64,000 nucleotides of DNA from assembly GCA_947311845.1 (NCBI GenBank), contig CAMZMU010000059.1:37313226-37377225 (forward strand), in the 5' to 3' direction. The stretch is from Poa pratensis (taxonomy: Eukaryota > Streptophyta > Magnoliopsida > Poales > Poaceae). Shown here in pieces: positions 1 to 12,400 of this stretch. A model generated the notes under the pieces. The model saw only the letters and a list, made by a program, of their open reading frames with translations, did no database searches and was not told where the DNA came from. Every line of letters starts with the position of its first letter. Position 1 is the stretch's first letter. The position numbers and the translations under genes are program-made.

Positions 1-1080
1 TTCCCGAGAGCTCGATCTAGATCCTCCGCCGCCAACGCGCCGCGTGACCGGGCCCCTCGCCGCCGGCCGGACCGCCTCTCCGGTGACCCTCCTCGGCCTT
101 TCCTCTTTTCGGCGACCGCGTAGACCACCCCGCAGACTAGGATGCGCGAGAGCATCCGCGCCGGCTGGTGGCCATGCTCGCGCTCGTGACAGGGCCGGAC
201 GAGCCACGGTCAACGAGCCGGGGCATGGCCGCATGGGCAACCGAGCCTATGCAGGGGAGGCGGAAGGTACGACCAAGGCGGGGCGACGGTGGCGTTCGGC
301 GTCGTCCACGGACGGAGCTCGCCGCGGCGCACGAATGGCGGCGGAGAGGCACGGAGGTAGAGCTGCCGGTCGGCTGCCCGGAGTTTCTGCTGCCGGCGTC
401 CACCCGGAGCTGCTCCTGCCTTGCCTTCCTCGACCTGCCGCTCATGCAGAAGGTTTCTTATTGACAGCGTTGTGTATGTCTGCATAGAGTGTGACGAATC
501 AGACCTCTGAACTGAAAGATTCTACATTTTCTAGCCCTTCTAGTCGAGTTTTGAGCATTTGCGATTCAGCAAATTTGGATTTTGGTGCTAGCCACTAGTC
601 TGACGCAGTATTGGCTTCCCTTTTGTACTGTAGTACTAATACGCATGTGTTTGGATCCGATTGCTACCACCCATGTATACATTTCATGTGTGTACACGTC
701 TGTAGCAAAGTTGTTGATCCACATTTCATTGTTTAATGAGAATAGATTAACTGCAACTATTTTCTATCGCTGCATTAGCACTTTTTGTCAGTTCATTGTT
801 CTCAAATGCGAAAACAGTATATTTAGATGATAGGTACTCACCCCCTATGTGTCGTTGAGTTCTCGTTTTGCCCGCGTCATTAGCTGAGCTGCTGCTCGCT
901 CAACCCCTTTGTGTCGCCTAGTCGAGGCATCGTCCCGGGTGGACCAAATATGTTGTTAGCGGAGACCCGACTGACGTCTCTCGTCGGGTGACGCGTCGCC
1001 GGCCTCATCGGTGCGGGGCGGCTCTTGCGGGACCACAATGTCGGGATCTTGTCAGTGTGTCCCCGGACCACCATGTACTG
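1..1080. other. Intergenic DNA, no supported gene
   Basis: The first 480 bases are GC-rich and open in several frames on both strands, but no frame shows a recognisable domain. From about 480 to 880 the sequence is AT-rich with no obvious motif, and 880-1080 is GC-rich again. It may be flanking sequence or transposon debris. Confidence 0.4.
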
Positions 1081-1086
1081 ACTGAG

Positions 1087-2000
1087 TTATTTTACTCTCT
1101 CGGTAATAGTTACCCATCCCATACTGGTGTACTTATCCACTTCGTACTAATTAAGTTATCCATATGTTCATGATGTGGCTATCCACCACGAAATCGATAT
1201 TGTTATCCTCCTCTCTCGGTAATAGTTACCCATCCAAGTTTGATATAGTTATCCATGTGTTTCTGATAGAGTTATCCACAGTGAACTCAATATAGCTACC
1301 TTCCTCTTTCAGTAATAGTTACCCACCTTATACTGATTAGATACACTACTCTATCGGTAGTAGTTATCCACCAAGTACAGATGGACTTACCCATCCAGAA
1401 ATTATGAAATTTACCCATGTATTCATGATATAGTTATCCACCACAAAATTGATATAATCATCCTACTCTCTCGGTAATAATTATCCATCTAGTATCGATA
1501 GAGTTAAGCACCATGTACTTATGGGTTACCCATGTTTCATGATATAGTTACCCATCACAAAAAACAATTTAGTTTCTATACTATCTCGAAAATAGTTACC
1601 TACCAAATACTGATGGACTTACCCATCCAAAATATGTGGAGTTATCCATGTGTTCAGTATACAGTTATCCACCACGAAATCAATAGAGTTAGCATACTCT
1701 CTCGGGAATAGTTATCCAAATAGTACTGATGAAGTTATCCATGGGTTAATGTATAGTTATCCAGCACAAAATTAAATTAGTTGTCTTGCCCTCTAAATAA
1801 TATTTTATCAATCCGATATTTATGGAGTTACCTATCTGTTTTAGTGTGTGGTTGTCATCATGAATGGACATAGTTATCATCATACTTATCACCCTAATAC
1901 TTATGAAGCTGCACATGGTTTTTCTATGTATAATTACCCGCTTGTACATGATACATTTACCACACTAAATTGATAAGGCACTTATAAAATGCGGGTGTAA
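1087..2000. repeat. Degenerate GTTAYCCA higher-order tandem repeat
   Basis: The motif GTTATCCA or GTTACCCA (or a one-base variant) recurs about every 23 bases. Modules alternate in a fixed order. One begins with CTCTCTCGGTAATA, one contains TACTGAT, one contains TGTGTTCATGATA and one contains CCACAAAATTGATA. The CTCTCTCGG module starts near 1095, 1211, 1304, 1349, 1466, 1581 and 1697, so the usual higher-order period is about 116 bases (five modules), with shorter steps where modules are missing. The array decays after about 1760. There is no coding potential. The family is not one I can name. Confidence 0.8.
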
Positions 2001-2700
2001 CTTTAAAACTTGAAAAAAACGAAAAGAACAATCAAAAAGTTGGATCTAATTTCAAGCCCAAAACTAATTTATGATATAGTGGGTAACTTATATACTACAG
2101 TATGGATAACTCACGTATTACTGGTGGGTAACTTTTGGGTCCAAAAAAAAAGTGGTCGAAACATATTAACATGGGATCTAGTTTCGAAGATCTCGTCGCG
2201 ACTAGTTCAACGGTGAAAACGGATCATAAATCGGATAAACGGTTTGATCTACAAAGCTTTTTAAATTTACGAAATGTGCATTTAATGCCAATGACACCAG
2301 CAATTTTGGCTGTTTAGCTTTGCATGCAAAAAAATTCAGCACACACGCATGCGGCCAGCCCTCTCACGCGGGTTCCGACCATTCTTGCCGGAAACGTTCT
2401 ACCATTAGCGTTAACCATAGGGCGGTTGGTACATAGTCGCGTCCTTTTATTTATACAAACAGATAAATTTCATTTTTCTTAACATTTTGGTATGTTGTTT
2501 GTATTTTTCTAATTTAAAATGATTTAGTTATGAATTTCCAAAGTTTAAATTCAATTATAAACAATTTCTGGAATTTATTAAAATTAGTTGGTCCCACTTG
2601 TCATAATTTTAATAAATACCAACCTATTTTACTAAATTATTAAACATCTGACATGTGGGTCCACATGTCATAAATTTATTTATTTATTTTTTTATTTAAA
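2001..2700. other. AT-rich spacer with inverted GGGTAAC/GGATAAC motifs
   Basis: Near 2081-2135 the repeat motif of the preceding array appears in reverse complement (GGGTAAC, GGATAAC, GGGTAAC). This suggests that the array and this segment are two ends of one element. The remainder is AT-rich with no supported gene. Confidence 0.4.
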
Positions 2701-5303
2701 GAAAATCAGGAAAATTCTGATTGGTCTGCTGACGTCACGCTGACGTCAGCAGAAGAACTTCCTCTGCTGAGCACGGATTCGATGAATCCGCTGCGATTCT
2801 GGCTTTGTTTTCTTGTTTGCTCGATGGCAGGGGATAGAGGAGATCGACGCGAACCTATTGGTGGCGGCGCCGCTCCAAAATGGTCACCGGAGCAAGCACG
2901 GCGGCGAGCTCCCGCGGCGGCCGGAGACGGTGTACGGCGAACTTCCCACCCAACGGAAATTGGACAAATGAAAGTACATGAGGAGGAGCGTATGCTCACC
3001 ACGAGCACGGGGAATTGCTTGGCGAAGAACGACGTGGACGGACGGCGACACATCCGTGGTCGACAGCCGGCGGCCGGAGTTGAAGAAGACTGCGAATTTC
3101 TTCCGCTCCCGAGCTTCCCAGCACGCGCGAGTAGATGAGGAGGACGAGGCAGCCACGGCGGAGCTTCCTGGCTACTTGGAACACCTCGGCGAGGTCGGAA
3201 TCGACGGCAATCGGCGGCGGCCCGACGAACTAGGGTTTCGACCCGACAGAAATAGAGAGCACGGGAGAGAAAGAGATGAGTACGGGGAGGAAGAGAACGA
3301 TGCGGACGTCTCCGTGGTCTTATCCTCGCGAGCTAGCAGGCAGGGAGGAGGTGGCACGGCGGCGTCGTCCTCTGCCTTCTGGCGGGAGGAAGAAGAAGAA
3401 AGAAAAGAAAAGGCCATTTTCTGAAAAACCCCTGGACTTTCATGGAATTGCAGAATCAGTGCAAACAGGCCCCTGGCTCCTGTTTTAAATGATTTGAGGA
3501 CTTGTTTGTGATGATTTTAATTACAAAAAGCCCCTGGTTGTGTAGGGTTACATTATATTTATGATTTCAACTTATAACTTTTAATATTTGATGTATTTTG
3601 AATTCATTCCATATTTGGAATGAATTTGTGTATATTTAAATTTATTTCCTTTTACAAGATGTGTAGAATTTCAAAAACAAGTTTCTTTTAAACTTGGATT
3701 ATAAATATTTTGTGTGTTTTAAATTCATTAACCACTTAAAGTAAATTTGAACATATTTGGAATTATCTCTTTTTAATAAAATTTATAGTTTATAACCTCT
3801 TTTCTTATTGTGTACTTATATAACAATTGATTTATTTTGTTATGCTTTTTATTTGTGATTTTATATTATTTTCAAATACTAAGGATAGTTTCTTCCTTGT
3901 CTTCAGCTCCAGATAAATATTCAAACTTGTTCTGAGTGCCTTATTGATTTCTGGACAACATCAAATTGTGGTCCAGCAATACAACATGGTTTGCTTACTG
4001 TGGTGACTACAAAGAGTATACACAGTATTTCAATTCAAATTCATGCCAAGCACAAAATATGGCCCTAGTGGCTTTGGCTTGTGATACCTGACAATTAAAT
4101 CATGTGAAAACATGATCAAATGTATGTGGATGCACAAGAGAAGATATCCTGCCTGAAGTCAGGTCTTATGGTAGGATAAATGGGTAAAATGATGAGAACA
4201 GAATCTTGCTTAATTCCATAGCTCATTCTGATGATCAAAAGGATGATATACTCCTTTGATTAAAATAGATGATCTTGTTTCTGTGGAAGCAAGTTGCTAA
4301 AACAATTGCTGACTAAGTAGTCCATGTGGTTCCATTTACCACAAGTCCAGATTTATCTCCTCTTGAGAATGAATCTTGAATAAACCAAATGGTCATGATG
4401 AACTTGTGAACCCCTCTCTTATGAGACATGTCCACACTCACAGGAATTTGAGAGTTAACTCATGTGATGATTACATATGGATGATGATCATATGGTTTTA
4501 TGCTTTGGCTTTACTTTCTCCCTGATAATCATACTCTTGGAGAAATACCATGTATTATCTGTCCTTTTATTTATTTGTATATGACACTCAATTGTTTGAG
4601 TATACAAAAGTGATTTGTTAACAAGGTTGCAAAGCTTGTCACCCAACTACTTCTATATAACACAAACATTGGAATATCACACTATTTCTTGAGAAATTAA
4701 TAAGAACATAACAGATGCAAGAGTTCCCATTGTCTCTGTGATAGATTGGCATAGCACTACTATGCATATCTAATCAATCCTTCTTCATAGTCTTCTTGTT
4801 GCTTTACCTCTTTTCTTGAGATGCTTCCCTGGTTGAATAACTTCAAGAAGATTAGGAGATAAGAAGTTAAGATTCACTAGATAAGGTGAAAAGATCTTTG
4901 TTAAGATTTTAGGTAATTCAATTTGTCTTTAAGACTAGAATGATTTCCATCTACTAGAGATATGTCTAACATATAAGGTTAGACAAGATGATACCTAAGA
5001 ATAACTAGATTTATGTTACACTCCTGAGGTAATGTTTTGATGTAACAAGATATATTTCCACTGGGTTTAACAATTTTATCGAGTACCTCTCTACCCAAAA
5101 ATAGGTTTTAAGCCAAGATCATCTCAAAGTTTGTAACGCTCAAGTCGATGATCTACTTCAATTCCACCAACTCAAGTGAAACTTCAATCACTTAGTGTTT
5201 TAAAACTATTTGCGCGAAAATTCTTCGGATTTTCTGATGCATGAATGCAATGCACACTTGTGTGTCCACTCTAATTTGGGACTCTAAATCCTGGGATGTT
5301 ACA
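2700..5303 (-). mobile_element. Gypsy-like LTR segment, minus orientation
   Basis: The segment ends at 5303 with CCTGGGATGTTACA, so on the minus strand it begins TGTAACATCCCAGG, a common LTR start in Triticeae gypsy elements. A GC-rich block (2780-3420) is followed by phrases such as AAAAACCCCTGG and CAGGCCCCTGG (3420-3540), repeated in similar form in the next segment at 6140-6190. No gag or pol frame is present. The left boundary was not found and is approximate; internal sequence may be included. Confidence 0.5.
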
Positions 5304-6652
5304 GCTAGCTCGGATTATCCGATCGCCACAGATGGCTGAAATCCACTAAGGACTGAAAGCCACTACGTACTGGAGGTATCCGTTTAATCCGGTTGGTTTT
5401 GGGTCGGATTATCCGATGCGTTAGCACTACCACGACGGGTACTTCGGCGACGCGCGCGCACGTGGGGAGTTGACCGGCGGCAACGGCGACGACGGCGCCG
5501 CCGATTTAGGGCTCACCGGAGCTAAACGTCGACACGAACCTACTCTACTAGTCGAGGGCTACTCGAGGGTGTGCTTGGTTTCACTGGAAACCCACCGGAG
5601 CATCGCCGGCGTCGAGCACAGCAGCGACCCGAGGCAAAACGCACGGCGGCGACGATGCACGGCGAGAGGGAGAGGGTGGGGGTGTCCATTTGGACCGCAA
5701 GCTCACCCTGAGCACGTAGGAGAAGACGGCGAGGTCAGAGGTGGACCGGAGCGACGGCGACGAGCTCAAATGCGGTGGTCGGGGTCGGAGAAGGGAATCG
5801 GATGGCGGCGTCGATTTGCTGCGCTCCGGGCGATTCCTTCAGCGTGGACGTAGCGGACGACGAGGCGGTCCCGTCGGTGGTCTTCGATCTGGACGGGGAG
5901 GTCCACCGCGGCGGCGAGGGGCGTCGACGTCGAGCGGCCGTCGAGCTCGGTTTTCCTCGCGGGAGAGAAATGGAGAGAGGAGGGAGCAGATATTTCGAGG
6001 GGGAGAGAGAGAGCTGCCACGGGGTGGTCTTGTCCACCTCGCGCTGTCCGCAGCGTCGGTGGGCAGAGCAACGGCGGCGAGCTGGTGCGGCGCGAGCAGG
6101 GCTCGGTCGCTACAGAGGAGAAGAAGACGGTTTTGCGAAAAGCCCCCTGTTCTTATTTTCTCATTTACAGATAGGTCCTTTTCTGTTTCTTTTAAAAACA
6201 GTAGCAATTTAGTGATTTAATTAAGGCACTTAGACCATTTCAACAATTATGAAAATATTTGTGTAGCCTCTCCATAACATGTAGAAGCTCCACAAAAATT
6301 GGGGTTGCAAAATAAAATGTTTTGAGCAACATTTATTCAAAGGTTAGTATATGACATATTTGCTAAATTTCAGAATGTTGCTCCTTTATTAATTTAAAAG
6401 CAACTGCAAAATATTGTCTTAAACTCTAGGAACTTCCTTGACAAACATATGATGTCAAAAAAAATTTGTTTTGCAAGTTTGAGTGCTTTCATTAATTTGG
6501 GATTTTGTTAAGGCACGTTGCATTTGTTTTTACATGGTGACAAACCAATTAGTGTGTTGTTTAGCAAATTAATATGGATGCCATGATGCAATGAAGCACA
6601 AAAGCGAAAATTTTACTCAGGTTTTTAGATTCTCAAACTTTGGGCTGTTACA
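5304..6652 (-). mobile_element. Second gypsy-like LTR segment, minus orientation
   Basis: This segment repeats the layout of the previous one: a GC-rich block, then a stretch like AAAAGCCCCCTG, then AT-rich sequence ending GGGCTGTTACA at 6652 (minus-strand start TGTAACAGCCC). It directly abuts the end of the previous segment, so one may have inserted into or recombined with the other. No TSD was found. The ORFs in the GC-rich block have no recognisable product. Confidence 0.5.
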
Positions 6653-6980
6653 ACAACCCCGACGTGACCTGAATCATTCGCTCCCCACACCCTCCTTCTT
6701 TTTCCTCTCGTCGGCGATTCGCACCATCGCCGCCACTCTCGTCGCCGCCTGCTTGATTCGCACCTCGGGGACTTAGCCGCAGCGCTAACGCAGACCCGCC
6801 TGCCGCCGCTCCCCGCCGGGCTGCGACCTGTCTAGCGCCGGCGTAGCTAGTTTCCGGCCGGGTACGCCTCTTCTTTCCTCCCGCCCCGCCCGCAACCTGT
6901 TCGACCATTGGTTGATAGGCTGATTTTATTGATTCGTCATTCTTGGCCTTGTTTCAGTGCTTTGTTTCGTCAAATAGGCA

Positions 6981-7360
6981 ATGGACAGCGACGGCGAGAT
7001 CATGTTTTTCGAAATGATGGCGGAGGATGCCGCCCTTGCGGCCGACGACGAGGAGAATGAGATGATCATGGCCGCACTTCTAGTTGCCGCAGTCGAGGCA
7101 GACACGACGCCGAAGTTTGGAGGATTATCGAAGGGGCGGAGGGCCAACAAGGAACGCAACCGATCAACTGGGCACATGCTCTTGTATCAAGACTAGTTTG
7201 CCGAGAATCCGACGAACTTGCCTCATGAATTTCGCCGGCACTTTAGGATGAGCAAGGAATTGTTCAGGGATCGTGCATGGCGTTCGGGAATATGACGACT
7301 ACTTTGAGCTGATGCGACTGTGTGCTGAGTTATACAGATAGATGGGTGATCGTCAAAGAA
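6981..7360 (+). pseudogene. PIF/Harbinger transposase N-terminal fragment (broken)
   Basis: The ATG at 6981 opens an acidic N-terminus (MDSDGEIMFFEMMAED) and continues to RSTGHMLLYQD. The expected D-Y-F motif that follows in plant PIF/Harbinger (ALP1-like) transposases is broken: the Tyr codon is TAG at about 7193. After the stop the same frame still reads FAENP...LPHEFRRHFRMSKELFRD, the conserved pre-catalytic region. A small deletion near 7270 then shifts the frame into GVREYDDYFELMR. The DDE catalytic domain is absent, so this is a dead 5' fragment. A short untranslated leader with an intron-like 3' end (TTGTTTCAG) precedes the ATG. Confidence 0.75.
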
Positions 7361-7769
7361 GGAGGCTCAAAAAGTTCAGTACAGTATTATTTATTTTTTT
7401 GACGGGAAAACAAGTTGAGTGCTAAACGTGAAGAACCTTGACTAATAACACAGACATATGTGGCCGAGTCTATACTCAGACGAGACAGCACGGAGCTGCG
7501 AGTCCATTCCAAAGATGTTTGGAAACGCGAAGGTCAAAGTGCCCTGCCGAAGGAAAGTGAAAAGGTTACATGCATGATGAGTAGGTAGCATTGTGGGTGA
7601 AGGCGCCATGAGGACTGTCAGAGGCTGTCAGTTTTGGTTCGTTCGGGGGGCGACCGACCACGCTTGACGCTTGTCCGCGTTGCAGTAGAAACAGAATTTT
7701 GTGGTAGAGCCGTGGGCCTTGCGCTCGTGCACCGGTCCTCACGGCAGTCCGGGGCCGCGGGCAGATGCA
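7361..7769. other. No supported gene
   Basis: This stretch follows the transposase remnant. It contains a short T-run near 7390 and no coding evidence. Confidence 0.35.
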
Positions 7770-7965
7770 CGCCACCCATTGCCGTGCCGGGTCCGGCCTC
7801 GCGGGATCAAGACTCCGCCGCTCGGTCCCGCCGCCCACTCCACTCCTCTTGCTCCGTTCGTCACTGCACAGCCGGATGCGTGCCGCAACGCAAGGCATCG
7901 TGCTCCACCCGGCGCGTGTGCCACCGCACGAGGAGCCTACGTGCTCCGCCACCCCTGATGGCGTT
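7770..7965 (+). repeat. GC-rich imperfect direct repeat, copy A
   Basis: This segment and 8695-8885 share phrases in the same order: CACTCCA, TTCGTCACTGCACA, GCATCGTGCTC, CACGAGGAG and GCTCCGCCACCC. They flank the defensin-like pseudogene at 8061-8527. The open frames here are not convincing proteins. The pair could be a local segmental duplication or the ends of an element. Confidence 0.6.
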
Positions 7966-8060
7966 CAGCTCGCAATTAATGTCGAATCCCAAGAAAGTAT
8001 CCCAGTATGGGTATGCCAGAAAATTAATCGGCAATTCCCCCCATCATAATTGCAGCAGAT

Positions 8061-8527
8061 ATGTCTTGCACATATGGTATCACAATCATATCTTTGACTT
8101 TATTTTTTTGGGTCTCATCTTCCGAGGCTATATATATATGTGGTGTGGCCTATTTTGATGTGCATCTATTGTATCGCTTAGTAGCCTATGTGACTGTTTA
8201 TTCTAAGACATGGCACATCCACAATGCCGCATTATCTATGCGTTTGCCACTCATATATGAACTTCTTACTCCATTACACATCTATCTATTTTGCTTTGGC
8301 GGATCATTGTAGACCTGATCTTTTTTCATACACCATATTATGGTGCTTGTTTTGTAGGATCGGAAGCCAAGACCTGCATAGAGAGGAGCTAGAGCTATTA
8401 CGAGCATCCATGCTATACCGATCCATGTGTTGAGGCCTGTCACAAGGAGGGCTTTACCGAAGGGGAATGTCGCTTGGTCGTCATAAGACCAACTATAGAG
8501 ATATGTTTCTGCACAAAAGAATGTTGA
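8061..8527 (+). pseudogene. Defensin-like (gamma-thionin) gene with in-frame stop
   Basis: The second exon (8358-8527, after acceptor TTTTGTAG) encodes eight cysteines spaced C-x11-C-x4-C-x3-C-x9-C-x11-C-x-C-x3-C and then TGA. This is close to the plant defensin CS-alpha-beta pattern, with CFC and KEC ending the domain. The first Cys is preceded by EAKT, typical of a mature N-terminus. A TAG at 8390-8392 interrupts the domain between Cys1 and Cys2, counted as one of the 11 positions. A candidate signal-peptide exon starts at ATG 8061 (MSCTYGITIISLTLFFW). Its donor is uncertain; one in-phase choice ends at 8140-8145. Plant defensins are secreted antimicrobial peptides and their genes usually carry one intron near the signal-peptide boundary. 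With the stop it should not make a full peptide. Confidence 0.7.
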
Positions 8528-8694
8528 GTAAAAAAATGTAGTAACTGTCGTAGGATGTGTGATGTAGTATCAAATAAGAATATGGCTCAGTAGGAGTACA
8601 CTGAGTTGACGATCATCAATAGCACAAGTTGAGGCTTTACCAAATATTCCTTACGGCTGGCCTTTGCTTACGACCCTCTTCCTCTCGCAATCCG

Positions 8695-8885
8695 TCTCCA
8701 TCACATGCCGCCGCCCTCTCTTTAGTACAACGTCACTGGAACCCGCTCCGCGGCTAGGTCCCTCCACTCCAGTTTGCCCCGTTCGTCACTGCACACCCGG
8801 CAAGCCGTCGTGCATCGTGCTCTAGCCGGCACGAGGAGGGCTTTGCCTACGCGCTCCGCCACCCGCTCAGGATGGCGCCTGGCGG
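8695..8885 (+). repeat. GC-rich imperfect direct repeat, copy B
   Basis: This is the partner of 7770-7965, with the same ordered phrases (CCCGTTCGTCACTGCACA, GCATCGTGCTC, CACGAGGAG, CGCTCCGCCACCC). It has diverged and carries small deletions. Confidence 0.6.
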
Positions 8886-9466
8886 TAAATCCTATCTTCT
8901 AGGTTCTAGCAGTAACCGTCTTCTGCTGTTGGGAACTGATGAGGATGGTCGTCCAACTTGTAATTTCCAAGAATTATAGGCAAACTTTTGCGGGTGCCAA
9001 GAATTTGGGTCATCTTTTACCGGGAGATTTAAGTTTTTGTAATAAGGGTGGTGGTCTTTAACACCAAACTTTGTCCCAAACTTCTTAATTAATTGAAAAA
9101 GGCAAATCTTTTGCCTTCCCTTCAAAAGAATTATAGGCATGATCTCCACATCGTCATATCACATGAGCAACCAAGGACATCACAACAACTTATAAATGCT
9201 TTTTACTGAGTAGTATCTATCTGTACCTTTTCGACTTTTCGGTACAACAATCTTCTGTGGAAAGAAACCAACCCTCCCGCCATAATAACTTACAGGAGGC
9301 AAACCCACAATCCCTCAGTCCGTCTCATCCATCTCAACAGCATCATTCCGAAAAAGATTTGGGAGCGCGCGCGCGTGCAGAATCAGAACTAAAACCAACC
9401 AAAACAAAAAGGGCATCTCACAATACAAATGAACCAACAGGGGACTTTACATGCACAGTGAAGCGG
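8886..9466. other. Downstream region of the Ser/Pro-rich gene
   Basis: The 14-base phrase AAGAATTATAGGCA occurs near 8969 and again near 9126. The part nearest 9467 is presumably the 3' UTR of the minus-strand gene. No gene of its own is supported. Confidence 0.4.
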
Positions 9467-12400
9467 TCAGAACGGGCTGAAGGGCTCCGGGAGCGGCTCG
9501 AACCGGTGGTCAAACAGCGGGCTCTGGTCCGGCTTGTCGTCGAAGCCGTGCAGCCAGCTCGTGTTCTTCACGTCCTCCCTCAGCAGCATCGCCTCGTACC
9601 GCGTGCTGCCATAGATGTCCACCTCGCTCAGGGTCTCCTTGGTCCCGAAGCTCAGCCGGTCCGGCGAGTCGGTCGAGCTGCCGCCGTTGCGCGAGAGCGC
9701 CCCGTACGAGTCCCCGGAGAAGAAGTGCCCGTTGGCGCTGCCGTTGTCGGCGTACTGCCGGTCACCGTTGGAGGTCGGATGCCCAGGGTCGGACATTCGA
9801 ACTGGCCGCACCTTGCCGGCGCTCGAGCGGATGCTATGGGGGAAGAGGGATGCGCCACGAATGCCACCCAGGTTCTGCCGAATGTCCTGTCAAAAAGGAA
9901 GTTGTTGCAATTAGCTTTCTTCAACAGAATAGAAAAATGGAAGGCATGAATTACATGATCCTCTCTGCAACGGCCCATTAATGCAATGTTCCAACCGAAT
10001 TGGTAAGATCTAAAAAGGAACCAGCCAAAAATATTTTTGGAGTTGCAAGTGCAAAATGCAGTTTACCAACTCTGGTTTATCTGGAATATCGGTAGTAGAG
10101 GATTTTGGTGCTCTCACATGCTTAATGCAGTTTTCCAATGATGCTTATGTCTGAATTTTCAATTTTGCATCACCCAGGGATGATCTGCTACTCAGATAGA
10201 ACTACATCTTTTCAGTTCATGTCTGTATTCTCAACCATACAACTAATTCACTTGCACTTTTCCACCTTGAAAATGAAAATGGGGTGGCATTGTAATGTTT
10301 CACCCCGGGCACAAAAAACCGAAACCCGAACCCGAAAAGACCGGGACCGAAACCGAAATACCCAAAATTTCGGGTAACCGAAATAATATCGGTCCTGAGA
10401 ATCAAGTAACCGAAATAATATCGGTCTGTTCGACCGAACTAGCGATGCGAATTAGACATTCAGGCCCAACTCGTGTACTCTACCATGTAGCACAGCCCAT
10501 CGAGGCCTAGTTCCCTACTTCTTTTCCCCAATTTCAGCACTAGCGCTCGTTTCCATGACCTAACTCCATCCCCGCCGCTTGTTTCCCTAGAATTTTGTGG
10601 TACGCATACGTATCATCCATCTTGCCACATGGAACCAGCGACCTCCATCCATTCTCCGCCTCCTCCCATGTCTACTAGAACAAGAGATTGTGGTACGCAT
10701 GCCAAGCACACAGCAAGCTTGGTTCTTGTTTCCATGTAATTTTGTTGCCGGACTATGCTAGATCAGGCTTAGTGCTAGACTACTCTGCTAGTGTTAGACT
10801 GCTAGTGGTACGCATGCTTATGATTATATATTTCTGTATTGGCATCTAAACAAGAGATTGTGTTGCTGTCTTTTTGTAGATGACATTTGAACATGAGGAT
10901 GAGCTGAAGGAATATAACTATGAGGATGAGCTAAATATAACAAGAGATTGTGTTGCTGTTATTTCCTTTTTTTGGTCTATTTGGTCATGACCGAAGACCG
11001 GACCGAAAAGACCGAAGACCGAATACAAAAAGACCGAAAAGACCGGCCGTAATTCGGGTAGCGTTTCTAGATGACCGAAATTTTGGATGACCGAAAAGAC
11101 CGGACCGAGCAAACCGAACGCCCGGGGTGAGTAATGTTGCCCAAAGAGGCAGACATGGCTACTTTCACTACTCTAACTAAATGCAGAAAAAAGCAAAAAA
11201 AAAAAATTCAATCTCAGGAACAATCAGTCAACAACACAACAGTAATGCAACAGAAACAAAAATGCGGGGTGGTATTTGTTATGATTTTAACACAAGAAGA
11301 AACATACCATGTGCTTGATTGCCATGTCAAGTGAATTCTTTGATATTGTCCTCCCAAATCCATTATCTGCGCCTGCAACTGCAGCAGGTCGTGCTGCCCT
11401 ACTAACTTGACTGTCAACAACAGACCTTTCAGTCTGTCTATTTTGGTGTCCATTGGAGCCAGAAGGCGCCTTTGATGGTGCATCAGAAAATTTACTTCGG
11501 CTCGCAGCGGGCACGGAGATCTTTCTGGCAGGGGCTGAGGCAGCTATCTGTTCAGCGTTTGAGTTTGATCTTATTCCTGAAGCCATTCCCGGGCGTGATC
11601 TACCAGCAGATAGTGGTCGCTCAGGTAGTTTTGTCCTTAGATTTGGCGGGGTTTCACTTGGGAAATCAGGAATATCAAGTGGCCGCACTGGAGCTCGGGG
11701 TCGCGGACCTGGGGAACTTGGACGAGATGATGGAGCCAATGAAGGGATATCATGTGACCGCACTAGAGCTCGGGGTCGTGGACCTGGGGAACTTGGACGA
11801 GACGATGGAGCTGATGAAGGGATATCATGTGACCGCACTGGAGCTCGGGGTCGTGGACCTGGGGAACTTGGACGAGATGATGGAGCTGAACTCCGGCCAC
11901 TGCTAGCTGCAGGTCGGTTCATAGATGTTGTCATGCTAATACTAGAAGTCCTCCCAAAAGAAGGCAAACGGCCCATAGCTGGGGCCGATGAACGCACTGC
12001 AGGCTGGCGTGTAGGTGTAGATGATCGTGAGCTGGAGCGACTCATTGAAGGAACTGTACCAGAGGACAATGAGGTGGCATGGCTTGTCCCATGAACATTA
12101 CTTGAGGTAGCACCTGGGCGGGTCGTTGCAGGAATTATACCAGTGGATAAACTTGGGCGGCTCACTGAAGGAATAGAACCTGAAGAGGAAATAGTTCGAG
12201 ATCGAGAATTTGGAGTTGACGGCCTTGAACTTTGGGTAGAGGTGGTCCTGGAAGCTGCTGCGTCGGTTGTAGAGTTGAATGTTGCTTGATGAGTTTTCAC
12301 AGGAGTAGATGGGCGAGTTTTGGCTGGTGTAGATGGACGAGTTTTAACAGGAGTAGATGACCGTGCTGGAACTGGACGTGAAGCTGGCACTGGTTGTTTT

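Noticed and set aside
44..487. Overlapping long frames on both strands at the window start
   Set aside because: Frames are open because of high GC content; no domain, signal or consistent splice structure was seen.
1087..2000. Regular short repeats as a possible CRISPR array
   Set aside because: Units are degenerate, spacers are themselves repeated, and the context is a plant nuclear genome.
11453..12094. Plus-strand 213-aa frame
   Set aside because: It is antisense to exon 3 of the BPP-like gene and mirrors its repeat structure; the minus-strand gene is well supported.
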